From assembly GCA_013284265.1 (NCBI GenBank), contig JABTBR010000001.1, positions 124,001 to 188,000 of the forward strand: DNA of 64,000 nucleotides, written 5' to 3'. Source of the DNA: Oxalobacteraceae bacterium (GTDB lineage Bacteria > Pseudomonadota > Gammaproteobacteria > Burkholderiales > Burkholderiaceae_D). Of this stretch, positions 52,201 through 63,005 are shown piece by piece. A program made the position numbers and the translations under genes. Below the pieces are notes generated by a model that saw nothing but the letters and a program-made list of their open reading frames with translations, was not told the origin of the DNA and ran no database searches. Each line of letters starts with the position of its first letter. The stretch's first letter is position 1.

Positions 52201-55200
52201 ATCAATCAGCTGCGCGGCTCCAACCACAACGACAGCCTGTACGGATCTGACAGCGCCCTGACCGAGCAGTTCGACGGCGGTGGCGGTGATGACCTGATCG
52301 ATGGCCGCGGCGGCTTCGACTTCGCCCGCTACGACCGCAGCGAGAACGGCGTGGTGGTCGACCTGGCCGTCGGCACCGCCAGCGACGGCGATGGCGGCAT
52401 GGACACCCTGCTCAATATCGAGGGCGTGCGCGGTTCGGGCTGGGATGACATCCTGACCGGCGGCAATGCGGCCAATGGTGTCGATCTGGGCGATGGCTTG
52501 CTCGAAGTGTTCATCGGCAACGCCGGCAACGACCAGATCGATGGTGGCCAGGGCTATGACCGGGTCGACTACACGACCAGCACCCAGGGCGTGCTGGTGG
52601 ACCTGGGCGCAGGCACGGCCGAGGACGGCCTGGGCGGCGTCGACAGCCTGAGCAATATCGAGGGCGTGCGCGGCTCGGCCTTCAACGACACCCTGGTGGG
52701 CGGCGGCGGCGAGTTCGAGTCCTTCGAGGGACGCGAAGGCAATGACCAGATCAACGGCATGGGGGGCGAGGACCGGGTGGACTACGCGAACAGCGTGGCC
52801 GCGGTGACGGTCAATCTGCTGACCGGCACGGCGCTCGATGGCTACGGCGGCACCGATACGCTGAGCGAGATCGAACAAGTGCGCGGCAGCCGCGACTTCA
52901 ACGACAACCTGAGCGGCAACGAGTTCGACAACCGGCTCGAGGGCCTGGGCGGTAACGACACCCTGGCTGGCGGCGACGGCAACGACAAGCTGGACGGCGG
53001 CGCGGGCAATGACAGCCTGCTCGGCGGCGAGGGCGACGACGAGCTCGACGCGGGCCTGGGCACGGATGTGGTGGACGGCGGCAACGGCATGGATGGGCTG
53101 CATCTGTTGGGCAACTTCGGCGACTATGTGCGTACCCGTCCGGTCGCCAACGACCTCAAGCTGGTCAATACCATCACCGGCGAGAACATCACGCTGCGCA
53201 ATGTGGAAACGCTGCATTTTGCCGATGGCGACAAGTCCTTCACGGAAACGATCACCAACATCATCAGCAACGCCAACGATCTGCTGATCGGCGGCGACGG
53301 CGACGACAGCCTCGACGGCGGCCTGGGCAGCGATACCATGGTCGGCGGCCTGGGCGACGATACCTATGTGGCCGAGGTGGCCGGCGACCTTGCCATGGAA
53401 GAAATGGACGAGGGCATCGACCTGGTCAAGGTGGCCTTCACGGCGGTTGGCGTGTATACCCTGGGCGATAATGTCGAAAACGGCACTATCACCTCGGCGC
53501 TGGCCGTTGGCCTGGTCGGCAATGAGCTGGGCAATATCCTGACCGGCAATGCCATGGCCAATCTGCTGGTCGGCGCGGGCGGCGACGACAAGCTGGTCGG
53601 CGGTGCAGGCAACGACACCATGGTTGGTGGCGACGGCGAGGACGTCTATGTGGTCGATGCGGCCACCGATGTCGTCACCGAGCTCGAGAACGAGGGCATG
53701 TTCGACCGCGTCGAGACGGCGCTGGCCGCCTACACCCTGGGCGCCAATGTGGAGTCGCTGAAAAACACCGGTGCCGGCGCGTTCGCCGGCACCGGCAACG
53801 CGCTGGACAACGAGCTCTTCGGCGGCGCCGGCAATGACACCCTCAACGGCGGGTTGGGCAACGATTCGCTCGCCGGTGGCGCCGGCAACGACAGCCTGAT
53901 GGGCGGCGACGGCGACGACGAGCTGCATGCCGACACCGGCACGGCCGACGTCATCGATGGCGGCAATGGCGACGACGATCTGGTGGTGATGCTGGGCGAC
54001 TTCGACAGCTACACCCGCAGCCGTCCGAACGCGACCGACACCAAGCTGGTCAACAATGTCACCGGCGAGAACGTCACGCTGCGCAATGTGGAGTCGGTGG
54101 TGTTCAACGGCGAACTCAAGTCGATGGCCGAGGTCAACTTCAATCTGCCTAGCGCCGGCGACGACGATCTGACCGGCACCGATGGCAACGACACCATGAA
54201 CGGCGGCACCGGCGTCGACACCCTGGCCGGCGGCCTGGGCGACGATACCTATGTGATCGATGGCCCGACCGACGTGATCCACGAAAACCCGGGCGAGGGC
54301 AGCGACGAGGTCAAAGTCGCGTTCACCGCGGCCGGCACCTATGTGCTTGCGGACAATGTGGAAAAAGCCACCGTCACGTCGGCGCTGGCCGTCAATGTGA
54401 CGGGCAATGACCAGGACAACGTGCTGACCGGTAACGCGCTGGCCAATACCCTCGATGGCGGCCAGGGCAACGACAGCCTGGACGGGCAGGCCGGCAATGA
54501 CTCCCTGCTGGGCGGCACTGGTGCCGATATCCTGAACGGCGGCGCTGGCAACGACACCATGGCCGGTGGCGAGGAAGACGACGTCTATGTGGTCGATGCG
54601 GCCACCGATGTGGTCGTCGAAGCGCTGAACGAGGGCGTAGACCGGGTCGAGACGGCGCTGGCCAGCTATACGCTGGGCGCCAACGTCGACAATCTGATGT
54701 ATACGGGCGCGCTGGCCTTCAGCGGCAGCGGCAACGCGCTGGACAATGAACTCAAGGGCGGTGCGGGCAACGATACCCTGAGCGGCGGACTGGGCAACGA
54801 CATCCTCAAGGGCGGCGCCGGCAACGACAGCCTGCTCGGCGGCGATGGCGACGACATGCTCAAGGCCGGCACGGGCACGCTGGCGGGCGACCTGGCCGAC
54901 GGCGGCGCCGGCATGGACACGGTCGAAGTGCTGGGCGATTTCGCGGCCTACACGCGTACCCGCGTGACGGCCACCGACACCAAACTGGTCAACGCCGTCA
55001 CCGGCGAGGTGCTGACCATCCGCAATGTCGAGACGGTGCACTTCAACGATGGCGACAAGTCGCTCGACGAGGTCAACTTCAATCTGGTCAGCGTGGGCAA
55101 TGACCACCTGGTCGGCACCAGCGGCAACGACACCATCAATGGCCTGGCCGGTGCCGACACCATGGATGGCGGCCTGGGCGACGACACCTATGTGGTCGAC

Positions 55201-58200
55201 GTGGCCGGCGATGTGGCCCACGAGAACGCCGACGAAGGTACGGATCAGGTCAATGTGGCCTTCACGGCCGCTGGCACCTATACGCTGGGCGAGAATGTGG
55301 AGAACGCCACCGTCACCTCGGCCCTGGCCGTCAACGTGACGGGCAACGATCTGGCCAACATCCTCACCGGCAATGCGCTGGCGAACGTCCTGAACGGCGG
55401 CGCGGGCAACGACAGCCTGATCGGCGGGGCCGGCAATGACACCCTGATCGGTGGCCTGGGCAACGACGTCTACAGCGTCGATGCGGCCACCGACGTGGTG
55501 ACCGAGGCGCTGGACGAGGGCGTGGACCGGGTCGACACTGCGCTGATCAGCTACACCCTGAGCGCCAACGTCGACAACCTCAGCTACACCGGCGCGCTGG
55601 CCTTCAGCGGCAGCGGCAATGCCATCGCCAATGAACTCAAGGGCGGCATCGGCAACGATACGCTCAATGGCGGCCTGGGCAACGACACCCTCAAGGGCGG
55701 GGCCGGCAGCGACAGCCTGCTGGGCGGCGACGGCGACGACCGCCTGCTGGCAGGCGTCGGTGCGGCCGACCTGGCCGATGGCGGCGCCGGCAGCGACACG
55801 GTGGAAGTACTGGGCGATTTCGCGGCTTACACCCGCACCCGCGTGACGGCCACCGACACCAAGCTGGTCAACGCCGTCAGCGGCGAAACGCTGATCATCC
55901 GCAATGTCGAAACCGTGCACTTCAACGACGGCGACAAGACAATCGACGAGGTCAACTACAACCTGGCCAGCGCCGGTAACGACACCATCACCGGCACCTC
56001 GGGCGCCGACACTCTGAACGGCGGCGCCGGTGCCGATACCCTGATCGGCCTGGCGGGCGACGATACCTATGTCGTCGAGGTTGCCGGCGACGTCATCACC
56101 GAAGCGGTCGATGAAGGCAACGACCTGGTGCAGGTCGCCTTCACGGCGGCGGGCAGCTACACGCTGGGCGCGAACGTGGAGAACGCCATCATCACCTCGG
56201 CGCTGGCGGTGAACTTGAACGGCAATGAATTGGGCAATATCCTGACCGGTAATGCGCTGGGCAATACCCTGAGCGGCTTGCTCGGCAATGACAGTCTGGA
56301 CGGCGGTGCCGGCAACGACTCGCTGCTCGGTGGCGCCGGTGCCGATACGCTGAACGGTGGCGCCGGCAACGACACCATGCTCGGCGGCGAGGACGACGAT
56401 GTGTACCTGGTCGACGCGGCCACCGATGTGGTGAGCGAGTTCATCGGCGGCGGACGCGACCGGGTGGAAACGGCGCTGGCGGCCTACACCCTGGGCGTCC
56501 AGTTGGAGGATTTGAAATACACGGGCGCGCTGGCCTTCAGCGGCACCGGCAACGCGGTCGCCAACGAAATCAAGGGCGGCGTGGGCAACGACACCCTGAA
56601 CGGCGGCCTGGGCAACGACACTCTGAACGGCGGCGCCGGCAACGACAGCCTGGCAGGCGGCGACGAGGACGACCTGTTGATCGCGGGCACCGGTACGGCC
56701 GATGTGGTCGATGGCGGCGCCGGCGTCGACGATACGGTCAAGGTGCTGGGCAACTTCGACAGCTACACCCGTACCCGCGTGACGGCCAGCGATACCAAAC
56801 TGGTCAACGCGGTGACGGGCGAGAGCCTGACCCTGCGCAATGTCGAGCATGTGCTGTTCGCCGACGCGAGCAATATGACGATGGCCGAGGTCAACGCCAA
56901 CCTGGTCAGCGCCGGCAACGACAGCCTGACCGGCACGGCCGGCGACGATACCCTCAACGGTGGTGCCGGCAGCGATACCATGACCGGCCTGGACGGCAAC
57001 GATACCTATGTGATCGATGTCGCCACCGACGTCGTCGTCGAAGTCGGCGTCGACGGCGACAAGAGCGGCATCGACCTGGTGCAGGTGGCCTGGACCAGCG
57101 TCGGCACTTACACCCTGGCCGACCATGTGGAGAACGCCACCGTCACCTCGGCGCTGGCGATCAATTTGAGCGGCAACGAACTGGACAACGTCCTCAAGGG
57201 TAATGCGCTGGGCAATGTGCTCAACGGTAACGACGGCAATGATTTGCTCGACGGGCAGGGCGGCAACGACTCTCTGCTGGGCGGCGCGGGCAACGATACC
57301 CTCAATGGCGGCGACGGCAACGACACCATGGCCGGCGGCGACGGCGACGACGTCTACATTGTCAACGTGGCGACCGATGTGGTCACGGAAGACATCAAGG
57401 CGAGCGGCACCGACCAGGTGGTGACCAGCCTGCTCACCTATACCCTGGGTGACAGCCTGGAAAACCTGCTGTACTCCGGCACCACCACCTTCACCGGCAA
57501 CGGCAACGCCGGCAGCAACCTGCTGCAGGCCGGTACCGGCACGGGCGCTACCATCTTGAATGGCCTGGGGGGCAATGACACGCTGGTCGGCCTGTTGGGC
57601 AACGACAGCCTGTCCGGCGGCGTCGGCGACGATACGCTGTCCGGCGGCGCCGGCAATAACACCCTCGACGGCGGCGACGGCGACGACACCGTCTGGGTGG
57701 AGGGCAATTTCGCCGACTATGTGATCACGCGTCCGACCAACACCGAGACCAGGCTGGTCCGGGTGAGTGGCGGAGAATCCCATCTGATCCGCAATGTGGA
57801 ATCGGTCCACTTTACCGACAGCACCATCCTCATCGGCGACGTCAACACCAATGCGGCCACGCCGGGCGCCGATAACCTGCTTGGCACGTCCGGCAACGAC
57901 ACCATCAACGGCCTGGCCGGCGTCGATACCATGGTCGGTCTGGCGGGCGACGACACCTATGTGATCGAAGTGGCGGGTGAGACCATCACCGAAGCCGCCG
58001 ACGAGGGCAACGACTCGGTTCTCGTGGCCTTCACGGCGGCCGGCAGCTACACGCTGGCGGCCAATGTGGAAAATGCCACGGTCACCTCGGCGCTGGCGGT
58101 CACCCTGCTGGGTAACGAACTGAACAATCGTCTGAGCGGCAATGCCCTGGGCAATGTCCTGACCGGCAATGCTGGCGACGACACCCTGATTGGTGGCGCC

Positions 58201-60807
58201 GGCATCGACACCATGACGGGCGGCGCCGGTGACGATGTCTATGATGTGGACGTGGCCACTGATGGCGTGATCGAAGCCGATGTTGGCGGCAGCGATACCG
58301 TGCGTACCAATCTGGCCAGCTACACGCTGGGCAACTTCGTCGAGAACCTGCTCGCCACCACCTCTGGCCTGTTCACCGGCACCGGCAATGGCCTGGCCAA
58401 TCTGCTCGACGCGGGCACCAGCAGCGCCGCCGTGCTCAATGGCGGGGCCGGCAACGATCTGCTGCTGGGCCGCCTGGGCAACGACAAGCTCGACGGCGGT
58501 ATCGGTAACGATACCCTGTTCGGCAACGAGGGCAACGACACCCTGAGTGGCGGCGACGGCGACGATTCCATCGGCGCCGGCCTGGGCAACAACGTCATCG
58601 ACGGCGGTGCCGGAACCGATACCCTGGGCGTGTATGGCGCCTTCGGCGACTATGTGGTCAGCCGCCCGGCCGTCGGCGATATCCGTCTGGTCAAGGCATC
58701 GACCGGCGAAGTCCATCTGCTGCGCAATATCGAGTCCGTCGAGTTCGCCAGCGGCGTCATCAAGACGATCGCGGAATTGATCGACAATGTGGCCAGCCCG
58801 AGCAACGATACCCTGCTCGGCACCAGCGGCGCCGACACCCTCGATGGCGGCGTCGGTAGCGACAGCATGAGCGGCCTGGACGGCGACGATACCTATGTGG
58901 TCGACGTGGCCGGCGACGCCGTTGTCGAGGCTTCCGGCGCGCCGGCAGGGCACGATATCGTGATGGTCGGCTTCAGCGCCGTTGGCACCTATCTGATGTC
59001 CGCCAACGTGGAGGATGCCACCATCACCAGCGCCGCGACGCTGGCCATCAACGTCACCGGCAATGAGCTGGACAATCTGATCACCGGCAATGGCGCGGCC
59101 AACAAGCTGATCGGCGGAGCCGGCAACGATACCCTGAACGGCGGTGCCGGCAGCGACACCATGACCGGCGGCCTCGGCAACGACAACTATGTAGTCGATG
59201 TCGCCACCGATGCCGTCGTGGAAGCCAGCGGCGAGGGCACGGACACCGTCAGCACCGGCCTGATCACCTACACCCTGGGCCTCAATCTGGAAAACCTGAA
59301 CTACAGCGGCGCGCTCGCCTTCAACGGCAGCGGCAATGGCGGCAACAATTCCATGACGGGCGCGGCCGGCAACGATACCCTGACGGGCGGCCTGGGCGAC
59401 GATACCCTGGTTGGCCTGGCGGGCAACGACAGCCTGCTTGGCGGCGACGGCGCCGATGAATTGCGCGCCGGCACCGGCGTCGACGTGGCCGATGGCGGCG
59501 CAGGCAACGATGTGCTGGTGATGATCGGCAGCCTGGCCGATTACAGCCGCAGCCGTCCAAGCGCCACCGATACCCGGCTGATCAATTTGGCCACCGGCGA
59601 GAGCGTCACCTTGCGCAATATCGAGCAGCTCAAGTTCTTCGACGGCACCTACTCGCTGGCTGACGTGCAGGTCAACGCCGCCACTGTGGGCAACGACAAC
59701 CTGAGCGGCAGCGCCGGCAACGACCTCATCAATGGCCTGAGCGGCATCGACACCATGGCCGGTCTGGCGGGCGACGATATCTATGTGGTGGACGTGGCGG
59801 GCGACATCGTCACCGAAGCCGCCGACGAGGGTAGCGACCTGGTCAATGTGGCCTTCGCGGCGGCCGGCAGCTACACGCTGACGGCCAATGTGGAGAATGC
59901 CACGGTGACGTCGGCGCTGGCGATCAATCTGGTCGGCAATGCGCTCAACAATGTACTGACCGGCAACGCGGTCGGCAATTCGCTCAGCGGTCTCGACGGC
60001 AACGACACGCTGATCGGCGGCGCCGGTGCCGATACCCTGATCGGCGGCCTCGGCGACGACAGCTATGTGGTCGACGTGGCCGGCGACGTGGTCACCGAAG
60101 GCGTGGGCGCGGGCACCGATCTGGTGACCACCTCCCTGGCCACCTTGATCCTGGCGGTCAACGCGGACAATCTGAGCTATTCCGGCATCGCCGCCTTTAC
60201 CGGCAGCGGCAATGGGCTGGCCAATGTGCTGACCGGCGGTAACGGCAACGACACCTTGTCCGGCCTGGCCGGTAACGACACTCTGGTGGGCGGGCTGGGT
60301 AACGACAGCCTGTCCGGCGGCATCGACAACGATGTGCTCGACGGTGGCGCGGGCAATGACGCGCTGAGCGGCGGCGCCGGGGGCGACGTGTTCCGGCTGT
60401 CGAGCGCGAGCGGTTTCGATACCATCGGCGACTTTGTCAGCGGCACCGATCTGCTCAGCATCAAGCAGTCGGCGCTGGCCGTCGGCAATGGCGACGCGGT
60501 GGTCGACGGTGCCGTGGCGCGGGCCTCGGCCGGCGGCTTCGCCACCAGCGCCGAGCTGGTGGTGTTCTCGCAGAACGTGGCGGCGCTGACGGCCGCCGCT
60601 GCGGCCACCGTGATCGGCTCGGCCGACAGCGCCTACGCCGTCGATGCGCAGGCGCTGTTCGTGGTTGACAATGGCACCAACAGCTATGTCTACCTGTTCA
60701 AGTCCAGCGGCAACGACGCGCTGGTGTCGGCCGGCGAGTTGACGCAGATTGCCATCTTGACGGGTAATGCCGCCACAACCACGGCGGATTATCAGTTTGT
60801 AGTTTGA
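40276..60807 (+). CDS. Giant modular RTX protein, probable type I-secreted adhesin
   Basis: 6843 residues from ATG 40276 (AGGGGT RBS; the frame opens 16 codons earlier). No signal peptide and no cysteine noticed, very rich in Gly, Asp and Asn, as in calcium-binding RTX proteins (GGxGxDxLxG nonapeptides throughout). Part 1 (to about 50.0 kb): four supermodules, each an 'SGNKADY...DGTDxLxGIxxLQFADG' segment, a region with about seven VVxWxS...GxYAQRFD repeats suggesting a beta-propeller, an Ig-like domain and an RTX block. Part 2 (50-60 kb): RTX arrays broken nine times by a GDFxxYTRTR...[10 protein letters not shown]...IRNVETVxF domain. The C-terminus ([20 protein letters not shown], then about 130 residues ending ADYQFVV) fits a type I secretion signal. 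No T1SS genes are in the window. The role is presumably adhesion or biofilm; this is inferred. Confidence 0.9.
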   Translation: MSVITGTAGDDNLSAGAGNDMLVGLEGNDTLQGGDGNNVLLGDLGNDVLIGGGGDDILSGGAGVDVAQFSGNKADYAISTNAAGNIFVQDLRGGSPDGTDMLNGIQQLQFADGMVDPKALEHVVSSSPSNHQVYQAGAALLDNTGYVLTYRGGDGNGEGIFVRKFTSLGEPIGSEQLVNASAAGEQRGPTVASSANGSYAVLWNTNPSLTPAPNDAAWEIKMQRFDASNAKLGAEISVNTTTAFAQRFASAVGLDDGSFFVVWQSRQENGGNDNGVYAQKIGADGTKSGAELHINSTTAGGQEAPVVRAVGNELLVVWKGILANGQAGYVQQHLDTSGNKIGVEQIMYEAGNGDQAGTLGPIHISDLKDGHYAATWIINAGDNASTVMARVFNADGSPVGDAFTASTPGMHQGADVIGTENGFLLVWDTATEDGVGDIVGRRFDTTTGAALTDEFIVSDTLVSGVKNFPTIHGNGHGAYVVSWSGQGNPAVSGGGAVYQQMIDQDGHAEFVSASNSGTPPATPVITVQTVVGGAEPVPDPVYFSGFYYLLRPALSDNATVSNAHVVVSGTAALGSTITLMNGATELSKIGVDDDGRWAADLPALANGSYVLTALVKDVMGVVSAPSAEFHLNVNNAVLEGTAGNDGESYWLEQGANGSAQTLHGNAGDDTLNGGGGADTLAGGLGNDRYIISDGNSVVQEAAGEGTDTIVALGNLYQVGANVENIDLSSNTQRYTYVNANDQANLITGSAQADYLQGQGGNDTLNGNAGSDFLVGGLGNDALNGGDGVDTVNYDYSAAGMTINLATGSATGGGETDTLSGMENVRGSGLADKITGSAGANYFEGLAGNDSIDGGAGIDTVGYYGANAGVTASLATGVVSGGGGNDVLTGIEILDGSTFNDNFTGDANANTLYGHGGNDILKGGGGNDILSGGGGVDTAVYTGLKTDYTISTDANGVITVLDKRAGTPDGSDQLTGIDKLQFSNGSMDTVVADRIVSSSPGSYQVFQSSTVLSDGGYVIAFRASDGAGDGVFLRRFNNDGVALGNDIAINSVTAGDQRGPVVAALADGAFVVAYHSNPAVSAPGGDAGWDVKLQRFDANGVKQGAELMVNTSTDFGQRLPAIQALNDGFVIAWQSQQDDGDHNLGIYAQRFDGQGNKVGDEVHVNSNTAGAQFQPTIHAFDDHYVIAWMGQSSADHSGYMQQRFDLQGNPLGGEQIIFELSDPDAHAVLSVLRQSPLQNDGGYIATWVVDPLGDGNESVMARHFDGAGAPVGAAFVVASAGHQQSSNVLGLYDGSYMVVWDQENADHSSAIMGQRYDGNTDTPIGTAFSISHGASVGNKILPMLSDLGDQIVVSWGTSDVSAMPGAAGIYQQMIDYSGVPLFLTASSSLTPPAATVLGVSSVLGGDTPVFDPAYPGLEFYQLTPLSSGASVSNGHLVLSGTAAYGSTVEIKSGATVVGTSAVTDDGRWVADVQHLAGGNYALTATVKDVYGKVSAASNTFNLTVNQTVIDGTDGDDDTPYWTAHGANASPQTLNGGLGDDFIAGGGGADTLNGDAGDDTIIGSSANDVERGGAGNDLMLGGPSDGGNDLLEGGSGDDILRGSPGQDTLDGGDGRDRASYGNATHAVVVDLAAGTADDGSGAVDSLISIEDAVGSTLNDSISGDSNDNRMAGLQGNDTLDGGDGSDTVSYLLASGGVTVDLANGVAGGADGNDVLSGFEHVDGSSHDDELIGDFGGNLLRGGLGNDTLEGGDGGDMLEGGGGHDSARYSGNKADYLVATGADGIVTVSDTRIGNPDGSDLLSGIEQLLFNDGSSDLHPVDHLVNSEVDGAQMLPVTLGLEGRYVVAFRTVIGGETNISMRLFENNGAPLGTDIHLTDALPGRQYQPVLAQTGDGGFAVVYTSTPTQNLGSEPTLDIHMRRFDADGNPAGDDIVVNTSTDFAQRNPSVAALTDGGLLVSWQSLNESGTPNNSGVYAQQFDAAGNKVGGELHVNTTTAGSQISPLSVATSDGYSVLWIDSGNKLMAQYYDFHGAAQGGERLLYQSNGATIAFTQGAHMSDGSFVAAWMEFGNSDQASVMVGRFNPNDQSFGPAFAVAQQNGLGSLALAATQDNRYLLSWDNSNGDGETSNVIGQYYDGATNAPLGEPFTINQSDSDGYESTPSATLLSNNSIAVAWSSYGSGWLLEEGSVKLQIIDGNGQPLFTAGDSTLTPPAPTTALVQTVAGNDFDGYSLQDPLASGVTISNNHVVVSGTGVYGSTVILTAGEHEKHVSVGDDGRWSMDLREVDNGSYSLVFTVRDINGLQSAPSTPFELTVNNALIEGTAGDDDQAYWENNGANKLDQQLNGGDGNDTLYGGGGADTLAGGAGDDSYLIMDGTAQVLELPGEGIDTVLAATSLGLAANVENAIVQGPAGHAVGGNALDNVLTGNIGNDSLFGGDGNDTLSGGGGGDLFGGGNGDDVETGNDDIDFFIGGLYDAGNDLIEAGGGNDTLQAASGADTMHGGAGEDLLDFMANSVLHGVTVDLGAGTVADDGSGAADLVDGIEDIAGSSFADSLKGDGNDNLFIANGGADTIDGAGGNDTLVYGMSAGAVSVNMDTGLASGTSGIVHFSNIENVGGSAFNDLITGNADANVLSGLAGNDTLKGGGGNDTIEGGAGRDTAVYTGNKANYTIGTGAGGIVTVQDNRGGAPDGTDSLSGIRTLQFADGSVELTPVDHLVSSVAAGYQVEQSMAGHWFKHGEYAVVFRAADGSGDGLYLRNFDEDGKPLGDNIHVGSWTGGDQRAPEISALIGGGYVVVFQNNFALNQQGNASGWDIMAQVLDAHGNPVGDTVQVNALADQAQRSPVVAGSGDGGFIVAWQSAGNGGEQQQGIYAQKFNGAGEPIGEAQRVNTHEAASSSHPAISLRGDGYVIAWQGGTAEGRSGYLQQRFDLDGHKIGAEQVVYDLADPNGKAVLNPVHDTALVNGGHVLTWVVDPLGNDNDSVMARAYNAAGEPVGAAFTVSSTGFQDSPSVLGLSDGSYMIVWEAINSDLSSTIMGRRYSGSDNSALTAEFAVSQSATFGLKDAPTLIENSQGQIVVSWSTQDTQALAGGGAVYQQIIDFNGNAEFVVSDPGAGLPAATSITVRPVIGGAHPAFDPAYPDGMYYQKGAPLSSGATVSNGHLLLSGSAAFGSTVTIKSGAIVIATSGVDDNGGWAVDLTALASGTYALVATVKDMFGKVSAASTTFNLTVNNTVINGTAGGDSPDYWFDNGANSTAQTLNGLDGNDALNGGGGNDTLNGGAGDDFYIIQSAGATVVELAGAGNDTVVSAVDYTLTANVENLAIISETGAAGTGNVLNNGMSGSGGNDSLNGMTGNDTMSGGQGNDVYTVDVAGDVVVENPGAGTDRVNVAYTAAGSYTLGDNVEEAAVTSALAINLVGNALNNKLIGNALGNSLSGGAGNDTLDGGAGNDTMAGGVGDDTYVVDALTDVVTEVSGEGNDQVSTALASLTLGANLEKLQYTGVGNFSGTGNALDNALMGGVGNDTLSGGLGEDKLDGGAGNDSLLGGADNDMLSVGTGSGGDVADGGDGEDVLIALGNFADYSRSRVSDSDTRLVNALTGENFIIRNIESVMFADGNRALSDIVANSASGGPDMLTGTPGNDTINGGAGADTMEGMEGNDTYEVDNLGDEIIEAFDGGSDQANVTLAAAGTYVLAEEVENATVLSAATVAVNLTGNESDNILSGNGAANTLIGLGGNDTLNGGLGSDSMVGGDGDDVYYVDVATDSVVEVPDAGVDAVFTGLAAYTVGANVENLHYTGALAFAGSGNALNNLIVGGAGNDTLNGNAGKDTLIGNAGNDSLVGGAGGDALVGGAGNDTLDGGLITDKINYSDANFAGYAGATSGVTVNLVTGVALDGQGGTDKLININLVQGSNFNDSLTGTAAALLEQFEGGGGNDTIDGGLLSDGANNRATYQSAGAGVSADLQAGTASGSSTGSDTLININQLRGSNHNDSLYGSDSALTEQFDGGGGDDLIDGRGGFDFARYDRSENGVVVDLAVGTASDGDGGMDTLLNIEGVRGSGWDDILTGGNAANGVDLGDGLLEVFIGNAGNDQIDGGQGYDRVDYTTSTQGVLVDLGAGTAEDGLGGVDSLSNIEGVRGSAFNDTLVGGGGEFESFEGREGNDQINGMGGEDRVDYANSVAAVTVNLLTGTALDGYGGTDTLSEIEQVRGSRDFNDNLSGNEFDNRLEGLGGNDTLAGGDGNDKLDGGAGNDSLLGGEGDDELDAGLGTDVVDGGNGMDGLHLLGNFGDYVRTRPVANDLKLVNTITGENITLRNVETLHFADGDKSFTETITNIISNANDLLIGGDGDDSLDGGLGSDTMVGGLGDDTYVAEVAGDLAMEEMDEGIDLVKVAFTAVGVYTLGDNVENGTITSALAVGLVGNELGNILTGNAMANLLVGAGGDDKLVGGAGNDTMVGGDGEDVYVVDAATDVVTELENEGMFDRVETALAAYTLGANVESLKNTGAGAFAGTGNALDNELFGGAGNDTLNGGLGNDSLAGGAGNDSLMGGDGDDELHADTGTADVIDGGNGDDDLVVMLGDFDSYTRSRPNATDTKLVNNVTGENVTLRNVESVVFNGELKSMAEVNFNLPSAGDDDLTGTDGNDTMNGGTGVDTLAGGLGDDTYVIDGPTDVIHENPGEGSDEVKVAFTAAGTYVLADNVEKATVTSALAVNVTGNDQDNVLTGNALANTLDGGQGNDSLDGQAGNDSLLGGTGADILNGGAGNDTMAGGEEDDVYVVDAATDVVVEALNEGVDRVETALASYTLGANVDNLMYTGALAFSGSGNALDNELKGGAGNDTLSGGLGNDILKGGAGNDSLLGGDGDDMLKAGTGTLAGDLADGGAGMDTVEVLGDFAAYTRTRVTATDTKLVNAVTGEVLTIRNVETVHFNDGDKSLDEVNFNLVSVGNDHLVGTSGNDTINGLAGADTMDGGLGDDTYVVDVAGDVAHENADEGTDQVNVAFTAAGTYTLGENVENATVTSALAVNVTGNDLANILTGNALANVLNGGAGNDSLIGGAGNDTLIGGLGNDVYSVDAATDVVTEALDEGVDRVDTALISYTLSANVDNLSYTGALAFSGSGNAIANELKGGIGNDTLNGGLGNDTLKGGAGSDSLLGGDGDDRLLAGVGAADLADGGAGSDTVEVLGDFAAYTRTRVTATDTKLVNAVSGETLIIRNVETVHFNDGDKTIDEVNYNLASAGNDTITGTSGADTLNGGAGADTLIGLAGDDTYVVEVAGDVITEAVDEGNDLVQVAFTAAGSYTLGANVENAIITSALAVNLNGNELGNILTGNALGNTLSGLLGNDSLDGGAGNDSLLGGAGADTLNGGAGNDTMLGGEDDDVYLVDAATDVVSEFIGGGRDRVETALAAYTLGVQLEDLKYTGALAFSGTGNAVANEIKGGVGNDTLNGGLGNDTLNGGAGNDSLAGGDEDDLLIAGTGTADVVDGGAGVDDTVKVLGNFDSYTRTRVTASDTKLVNAVTGESLTLRNVEHVLFADASNMTMAEVNANLVSAGNDSLTGTAGDDTLNGGAGSDTMTGLDGNDTYVIDVATDVVVEVGVDGDKSGIDLVQVAWTSVGTYTLADHVENATVTSALAINLSGNELDNVLKGNALGNVLNGNDGNDLLDGQGGNDSLLGGAGNDTLNGGDGNDTMAGGDGDDVYIVNVATDVVTEDIKASGTDQVVTSLLTYTLGDSLENLLYSGTTTFTGNGNAGSNLLQAGTGTGATILNGLGGNDTLVGLLGNDSLSGGVGDDTLSGGAGNNTLDGGDGDDTVWVEGNFADYVITRPTNTETRLVRVSGGESHLIRNVESVHFTDSTILIGDVNTNAATPGADNLLGTSGNDTINGLAGVDTMVGLAGDDTYVIEVAGETITEAADEGNDSVLVAFTAAGSYTLAANVENATVTSALAVTLLGNELNNRLSGNALGNVLTGNAGDDTLIGGAGIDTMTGGAGDDVYDVDVATDGVIEADVGGSDTVRTNLASYTLGNFVENLLATTSGLFTGTGNGLANLLDAGTSSAAVLNGGAGNDLLLGRLGNDKLDGGIGNDTLFGNEGNDTLSGGDGDDSIGAGLGNNVIDGGAGTDTLGVYGAFGDYVVSRPAVGDIRLVKASTGEVHLLRNIESVEFASGVIKTIAELIDNVASPSNDTLLGTSGADTLDGGVGSDSMSGLDGDDTYVVDVAGDAVVEASGAPAGHDIVMVGFSAVGTYLMSANVEDATITSAATLAINVTGNELDNLITGNGAANKLIGGAGNDTLNGGAGSDTMTGGLGNDNYVVDVATDAVVEASGEGTDTVSTGLITYTLGLNLENLNYSGALAFNGSGNGGNNSMTGAAGNDTLTGGLGDDTLVGLAGNDSLLGGDGADELRAGTGVDVADGGAGNDVLVMIGSLADYSRSRPSATDTRLINLATGESVTLRNIEQLKFFDGTYSLADVQVNAATVGNDNLSGSAGNDLINGLSGIDTMAGLAGDDIYVVDVAGDIVTEAADEGSDLVNVAFAAAGSYTLTANVENATVTSALAINLVGNALNNVLTGNAVGNSLSGLDGNDTLIGGAGADTLIGGLGDDSYVVDVAGDVVTEGVGAGTDLVTTSLATLILAVNADNLSYSGIAAFTGSGNGLANVLTGGNGNDTLSGLAGNDTLVGGLGNDSLSGGIDNDVLDGGAGNDALSGGAGGDVFRLSSASGFDTIGDFVSGTDLLSIKQSALAVGNGDAVVDGAVARASAGGFATSAELVVFSQNVAALTAAAAATVIGSADSAYAVDAQALFVVDNGTNSYVYLFKSSGNDALVSAGELTQIAILTGNAATTTADYQFVV
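40480..49960 (+). repeat. Four supermodules of about 2.6 kb inside the RTX gene
   Basis: Anchor segments (SGNKADY / TGLKTDY / SGNKADY / TGNKANY) begin near 40482, 43091, 45571 and 48244, spacing about 2.5-2.7 kb. Each is followed by the propeller-like region (about 1.2 kb), a linker TPPA-T, an Ig-like domain ([20 protein letters not shown] type) and the RTX stretch opening with GTAGDD...YW..NGAN. The third is the most divergent in its propeller. In modules 1 and 2 the blades contain QSR/QSQ and YAQK/YAQRF motifs at matching places. Confidence 0.75.
50980..59640 (+). repeat. Nine tandem modules of about 0.9 kb inside the RTX gene
   Basis: The non-RTX domain that starts [10 protein letters not shown] or [10 protein letters not shown] recurs at about 50985, 53104, 53992, 54931, 55808, 56743, 57700, 58630 and 59519. 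Spacing is 0.88-0.96 kb except for the first pair (2.1 kb, extended by five extra repeats). Copies 4 and 5 are nearly identical in DNA as well as protein. Each is followed by an RTX block with [25 protein letters not shown], and [13 protein letters not shown] motifs. Confidence 0.8.
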
Positions 60808-60832
60808 GCTGAGGTGTTGTAGGCAACAGTGG

Positions 60833-60864
60833 CGCGGACATCGGATGATGTCCGCGTTTTTTTT
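60833..60864 (+). terminator. Terminator of the giant RTX gene
   Basis: Perfect 10-bp stem CGCGGACATC / GATGTCCGCG, loop GGAT, then eight T residues, 26 nt after the stop codon. A textbook intrinsic terminator; the RTX gene is therefore monocistronic at its 3' end. Confidence 0.92.
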
Positions 60865-60893
60865 AAAAAGCCCGCGACATCAATCCGGTGTAA

Positions 60894-60956
60894 AACCCAC
60901 GGCGTAACCCTGGGGTCTGACCCGCGGGGTCAGACCCCGGCTCTTTGCCGTGGGTT
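60894..60956 (-). repeat. REP-like palindromic element, copy 3 (inverted orientation)
   Basis: 63-bp copy with ends AACCCACGGC / GCCGTGGGTT around GGGGTCTGACCC-GCG-GGGTCAGACCCC (60912-60938). Relative to copies 1 and 2 it is reversed. It lies between the RTX and lyase genes, 30 bp beyond the RTX terminator. GGCCCTGGGTTT at 61009 may be an end of a further, lost copy. Confidence 0.85.
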
Positions 60957-61040
60957 CTAAGAGCACTGTGGCACGCTTAAGCTGCGTGATGCATACTCCC
61001 CAGCACTTGGCCCTGGGTTTGGTCCGTGCCGCAGCAAGCC

Positions 61041-62738
61041 TTATTCCACATGCCGCACCCCGGCCAGATTGCGCACCGCCGCCGTCACCTTCTCGGCCGG
61101 GTAGGGCAGCACCATGGCCGCGGTCTGGCTGCCGAACAGCTGCAGCACCGCCCCATCCAGCGGGAAGGCGGCCGCGCCCTTGGCCGGCATCGGTGTCGCC
61201 AGATTCGGCTGGCAGTCGCGCCCCAGTCGCGCCCTGCAGTTCTCTGCCGTGCTGGCGCCAATGGGTGCGACCGGCGCGAAAGCCAACCCCGGATTGTCCG
61301 GCGAAATCTGCACCGGCGTGGCGACGCGGTTGAAGTGGTTCCCCTCCATCATCAGCTTGGCCGACTGGGACAAAGGATTGGCCGCATGGCCGGCGATGCG
61401 CAGGAACAGGTTGTTGGCGATGTGCATGGCCACGGTGGCATTGTTCATGCCGCCCGCATGCGGCATCCGTCCCGCCGTGTCGTGGATGAAGTTGTTGACC
61501 ATGCTGATCGTGTCGGCCGCGCCCAGATGCAGCATGCCCCAGTAGTGGGTGCCGTCGCAGGTGGCCGAATACTCGGTCAGGCCGTCGAACTCGTTCCAGG
61601 AAATCGTCACATTGGAGGCCTTGCCGAAGCCGCTGACGATCATCTGGCGGCCGATATGGCCGAAATAATTATGGTCGATCCAGACCCGGTCCACATCATC
61701 CATTGTCAGCGCATCGCCGCCCCAGACATATTGGGCGTTGATGTCGCTGATGGACAGATTGCGGATCACGATATTGCTCACGCCGCCGCGCAGCGTCAGG
61801 CCGCGCCCGCGCAGGGTGGGATGGCGGCCCACGCCCAGCAGGGTCTTGTTGCTGCCGACCAGCAGCGGCTGGTTGCCGGCCGCGTCGATGCTGGCGCTGA
61901 AGGTCGGCTTGCCGGCACAGGCGCCGAAGCGGTCGACGATGTATTCGCTCTGGGCCGGCGCCGCGCACTGCTTGACCGCGCAGGCCGTCACCGTCTCGTT
62001 GCCTTTGCTGCGGCGGTAGTCGATGACGCCGGCCAGTTCGATGATGCGGGCCTGGTGGTCGCTGCATTTGCCGCCGCTGTCGCGGCTGCGGCACAATTCG
62101 TATTCCAGCTGTTCGGGCGTGCTCACCCGGACCACCGTGCCGCCTTTGCCGCCCGTCACGGCGCGTCCATAGCCTTGCGGCTTGCTGGCGTCATAGTCCT
62201 TCGGCAGATACAGGTTCAGACGGAACAGCACCTTGCTGTCCGCGTCGCTGGCGCTCCAGATCGGCGCCGCCGGGCCATCCTGCGGGAAGCCGGACGGCAG
62301 CCCGGCAGTCTTCACCACGGCCGCTTTCCAGCTGGCGTCATTGAAGCCGACGCTGGTCCAGTCGCCATGTTCATCGCGCGGCGCGGCGCCTGGCCACGCC
62401 AGGGTTCTCCATTGCGTGCCGCTGCCGGTGCGGCCGAATTGCCCGCTGAGCTGGGCCAGGACAAAGGGCGCCGCGCTGCTGCCGCGCGTGGCGTTCAGGG
62501 CGATGACGTTGTCGCCCGCCACCAGCGCCGCGTCGACCGCCACGCGGATGCCGGCGCTGGCGGCGCGCCCCACATAGCGTCCGTTCACATAGGCTTCAAT
62601 CACATCGGCGCCTTGTGCCAGCAAGGCGCCTTGGATGGAGCTCGCCGCTGTGGCGGGCATTGAATGGATGATGAGCGCGGCGGCTGCCACGAACAGACCT
62701 GCCCGCCGCAGCGACGGCGGCATGGAAAAATGCTTCAT
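61041..62738 (-). CDS. Secreted pectin/pectate lyase (PL1-like) with N-terminal accessory domain
   Basis: 565-residue exported enzyme that would cleave pectin or pectate by beta-elimination. It has a signal peptide (about residues 10-31, AGLFVAAAALIIHSMPATA), then an accessory domain (about 35-190, beta-sandwich-like: VNGRYVGRAASAG, DNVIALNATRG, WTSVGFNDASWK) and a parallel beta-helix PL1 domain with KTLLGVG, NIVIRNLSI, DRVWIDHNYFGHIGRQM and VNNFIHDTAGRMPHAGG. The GRMPH form resembles the GRSPK of pectin lyases more than the RxPRxR of pectate lyases, so pectin may be the better substrate; this is inference. A solitary gene, divergent from a GntR regulator. Confidence 0.85.
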   Translation of the reverse strand: MKHFSMPPSLRRAGLFVAAAALIIHSMPATAASSIQGALLAQGADVIEAYVNGRYVGRAASAGIRVAVDAALVAGDNVIALNATRGSSAAPFVLAQLSGQFGRTGSGTQWRTLAWPGAAPRDEHGDWTSVGFNDASWKAAVVKTAGLPSGFPQDGPAAPIWSASDADSKVLFRLNLYLPKDYDASKPQGYGRAVTGGKGGTVVRVSTPEQLEYELCRSRDSGGKCSDHQARIIELAGVIDYRRSKGNETVTACAVKQCAAPAQSEYIVDRFGACAGKPTFSASIDAAGNQPLLVGSNKTLLGVGRHPTLRGRGLTLRGGVSNIVIRNLSISDINAQYVWGGDALTMDDVDRVWIDHNYFGHIGRQMIVSGFGKASNVTISWNEFDGLTEYSATCDGTHYWGMLHLGAADTISMVNNFIHDTAGRMPHAGGMNNATVAMHIANNLFLRIAGHAANPLSQSAKLMMEGNHFNRVATPVQISPDNPGLAFAPVAPIGASTAENCRARLGRDCQPNLATPMPAKGAAAFPLDGAVLQLFGSQTAAMVLPYPAEKVTAAVRNLAGVRHVE

Positions 62739-62924
62739 TGCGATGTGTCCCCTGTAGTGTGTGTGTCGTTATTTTTTCGAGCCAGGATAGCTGGCGCGTT
62801 CATACAGTAGGCGTGGCCGTTTTCCGCCACCAATGAATTTTCAATCGTGCGCGATCACAAAACAGATATCGATATGCGTGGCCACAAGTTCTGAATTCCG
62901 CATATGAAAGCGCGTTTTGATTCG

Positions 62925-62938
62925 TTCCCAAGCGGGAA
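62925..62938. promoter_or_regulatory. Inverted repeat TTCCC-AAGC-GGGAA
   Basis: Perfect 5-bp inverted repeat with 4-nt spacing in the lyase/GntR divergent region (7-bp arms with one mismatch). Candidate second site for a regulator; low confidence. Confidence 0.3.
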
Positions 62939-62970
62939 TGCCGTCGATAGACTTGCCTTCATTCGTACAT

Positions 62971-62988
62971 AACCTGTTATGACAGGTT
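62971..62988. promoter_or_regulatory. Probable GntR operator
   Basis: AACCTGT-TATG-ACAGGTT, a perfect 7-bp inverted repeat just upstream of the GntR start (ATG 63006). TTGCCT (62953) and GTTATG (62976) at 17-nt spacing could be -35/-10, in which case the repeat covers the -10. The layout fits autoregulation. Confidence 0.55.
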
Positions 62989-63005
62989 TGGAAGGCAAGG
63001 CACCC

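Noticed and set aside
42619..58953. Very long open frames on the reverse strand (1985 and 3427 codons) opposite the RTX gene
   Set aside because: They follow from the GC-rich repetitive Gly/Asp codons of the RTX gene; their translations are low-complexity (V, A, G, Q, D-rich) with no domain, start signal or independent promoter.
40276..60807. CRISPR-like regular repeats
   Set aside because: The repeated 18-27 bp units code for GGxGxDxLxG nonapeptides in one continuous frame; there are no unique spacers or identical direct repeats.
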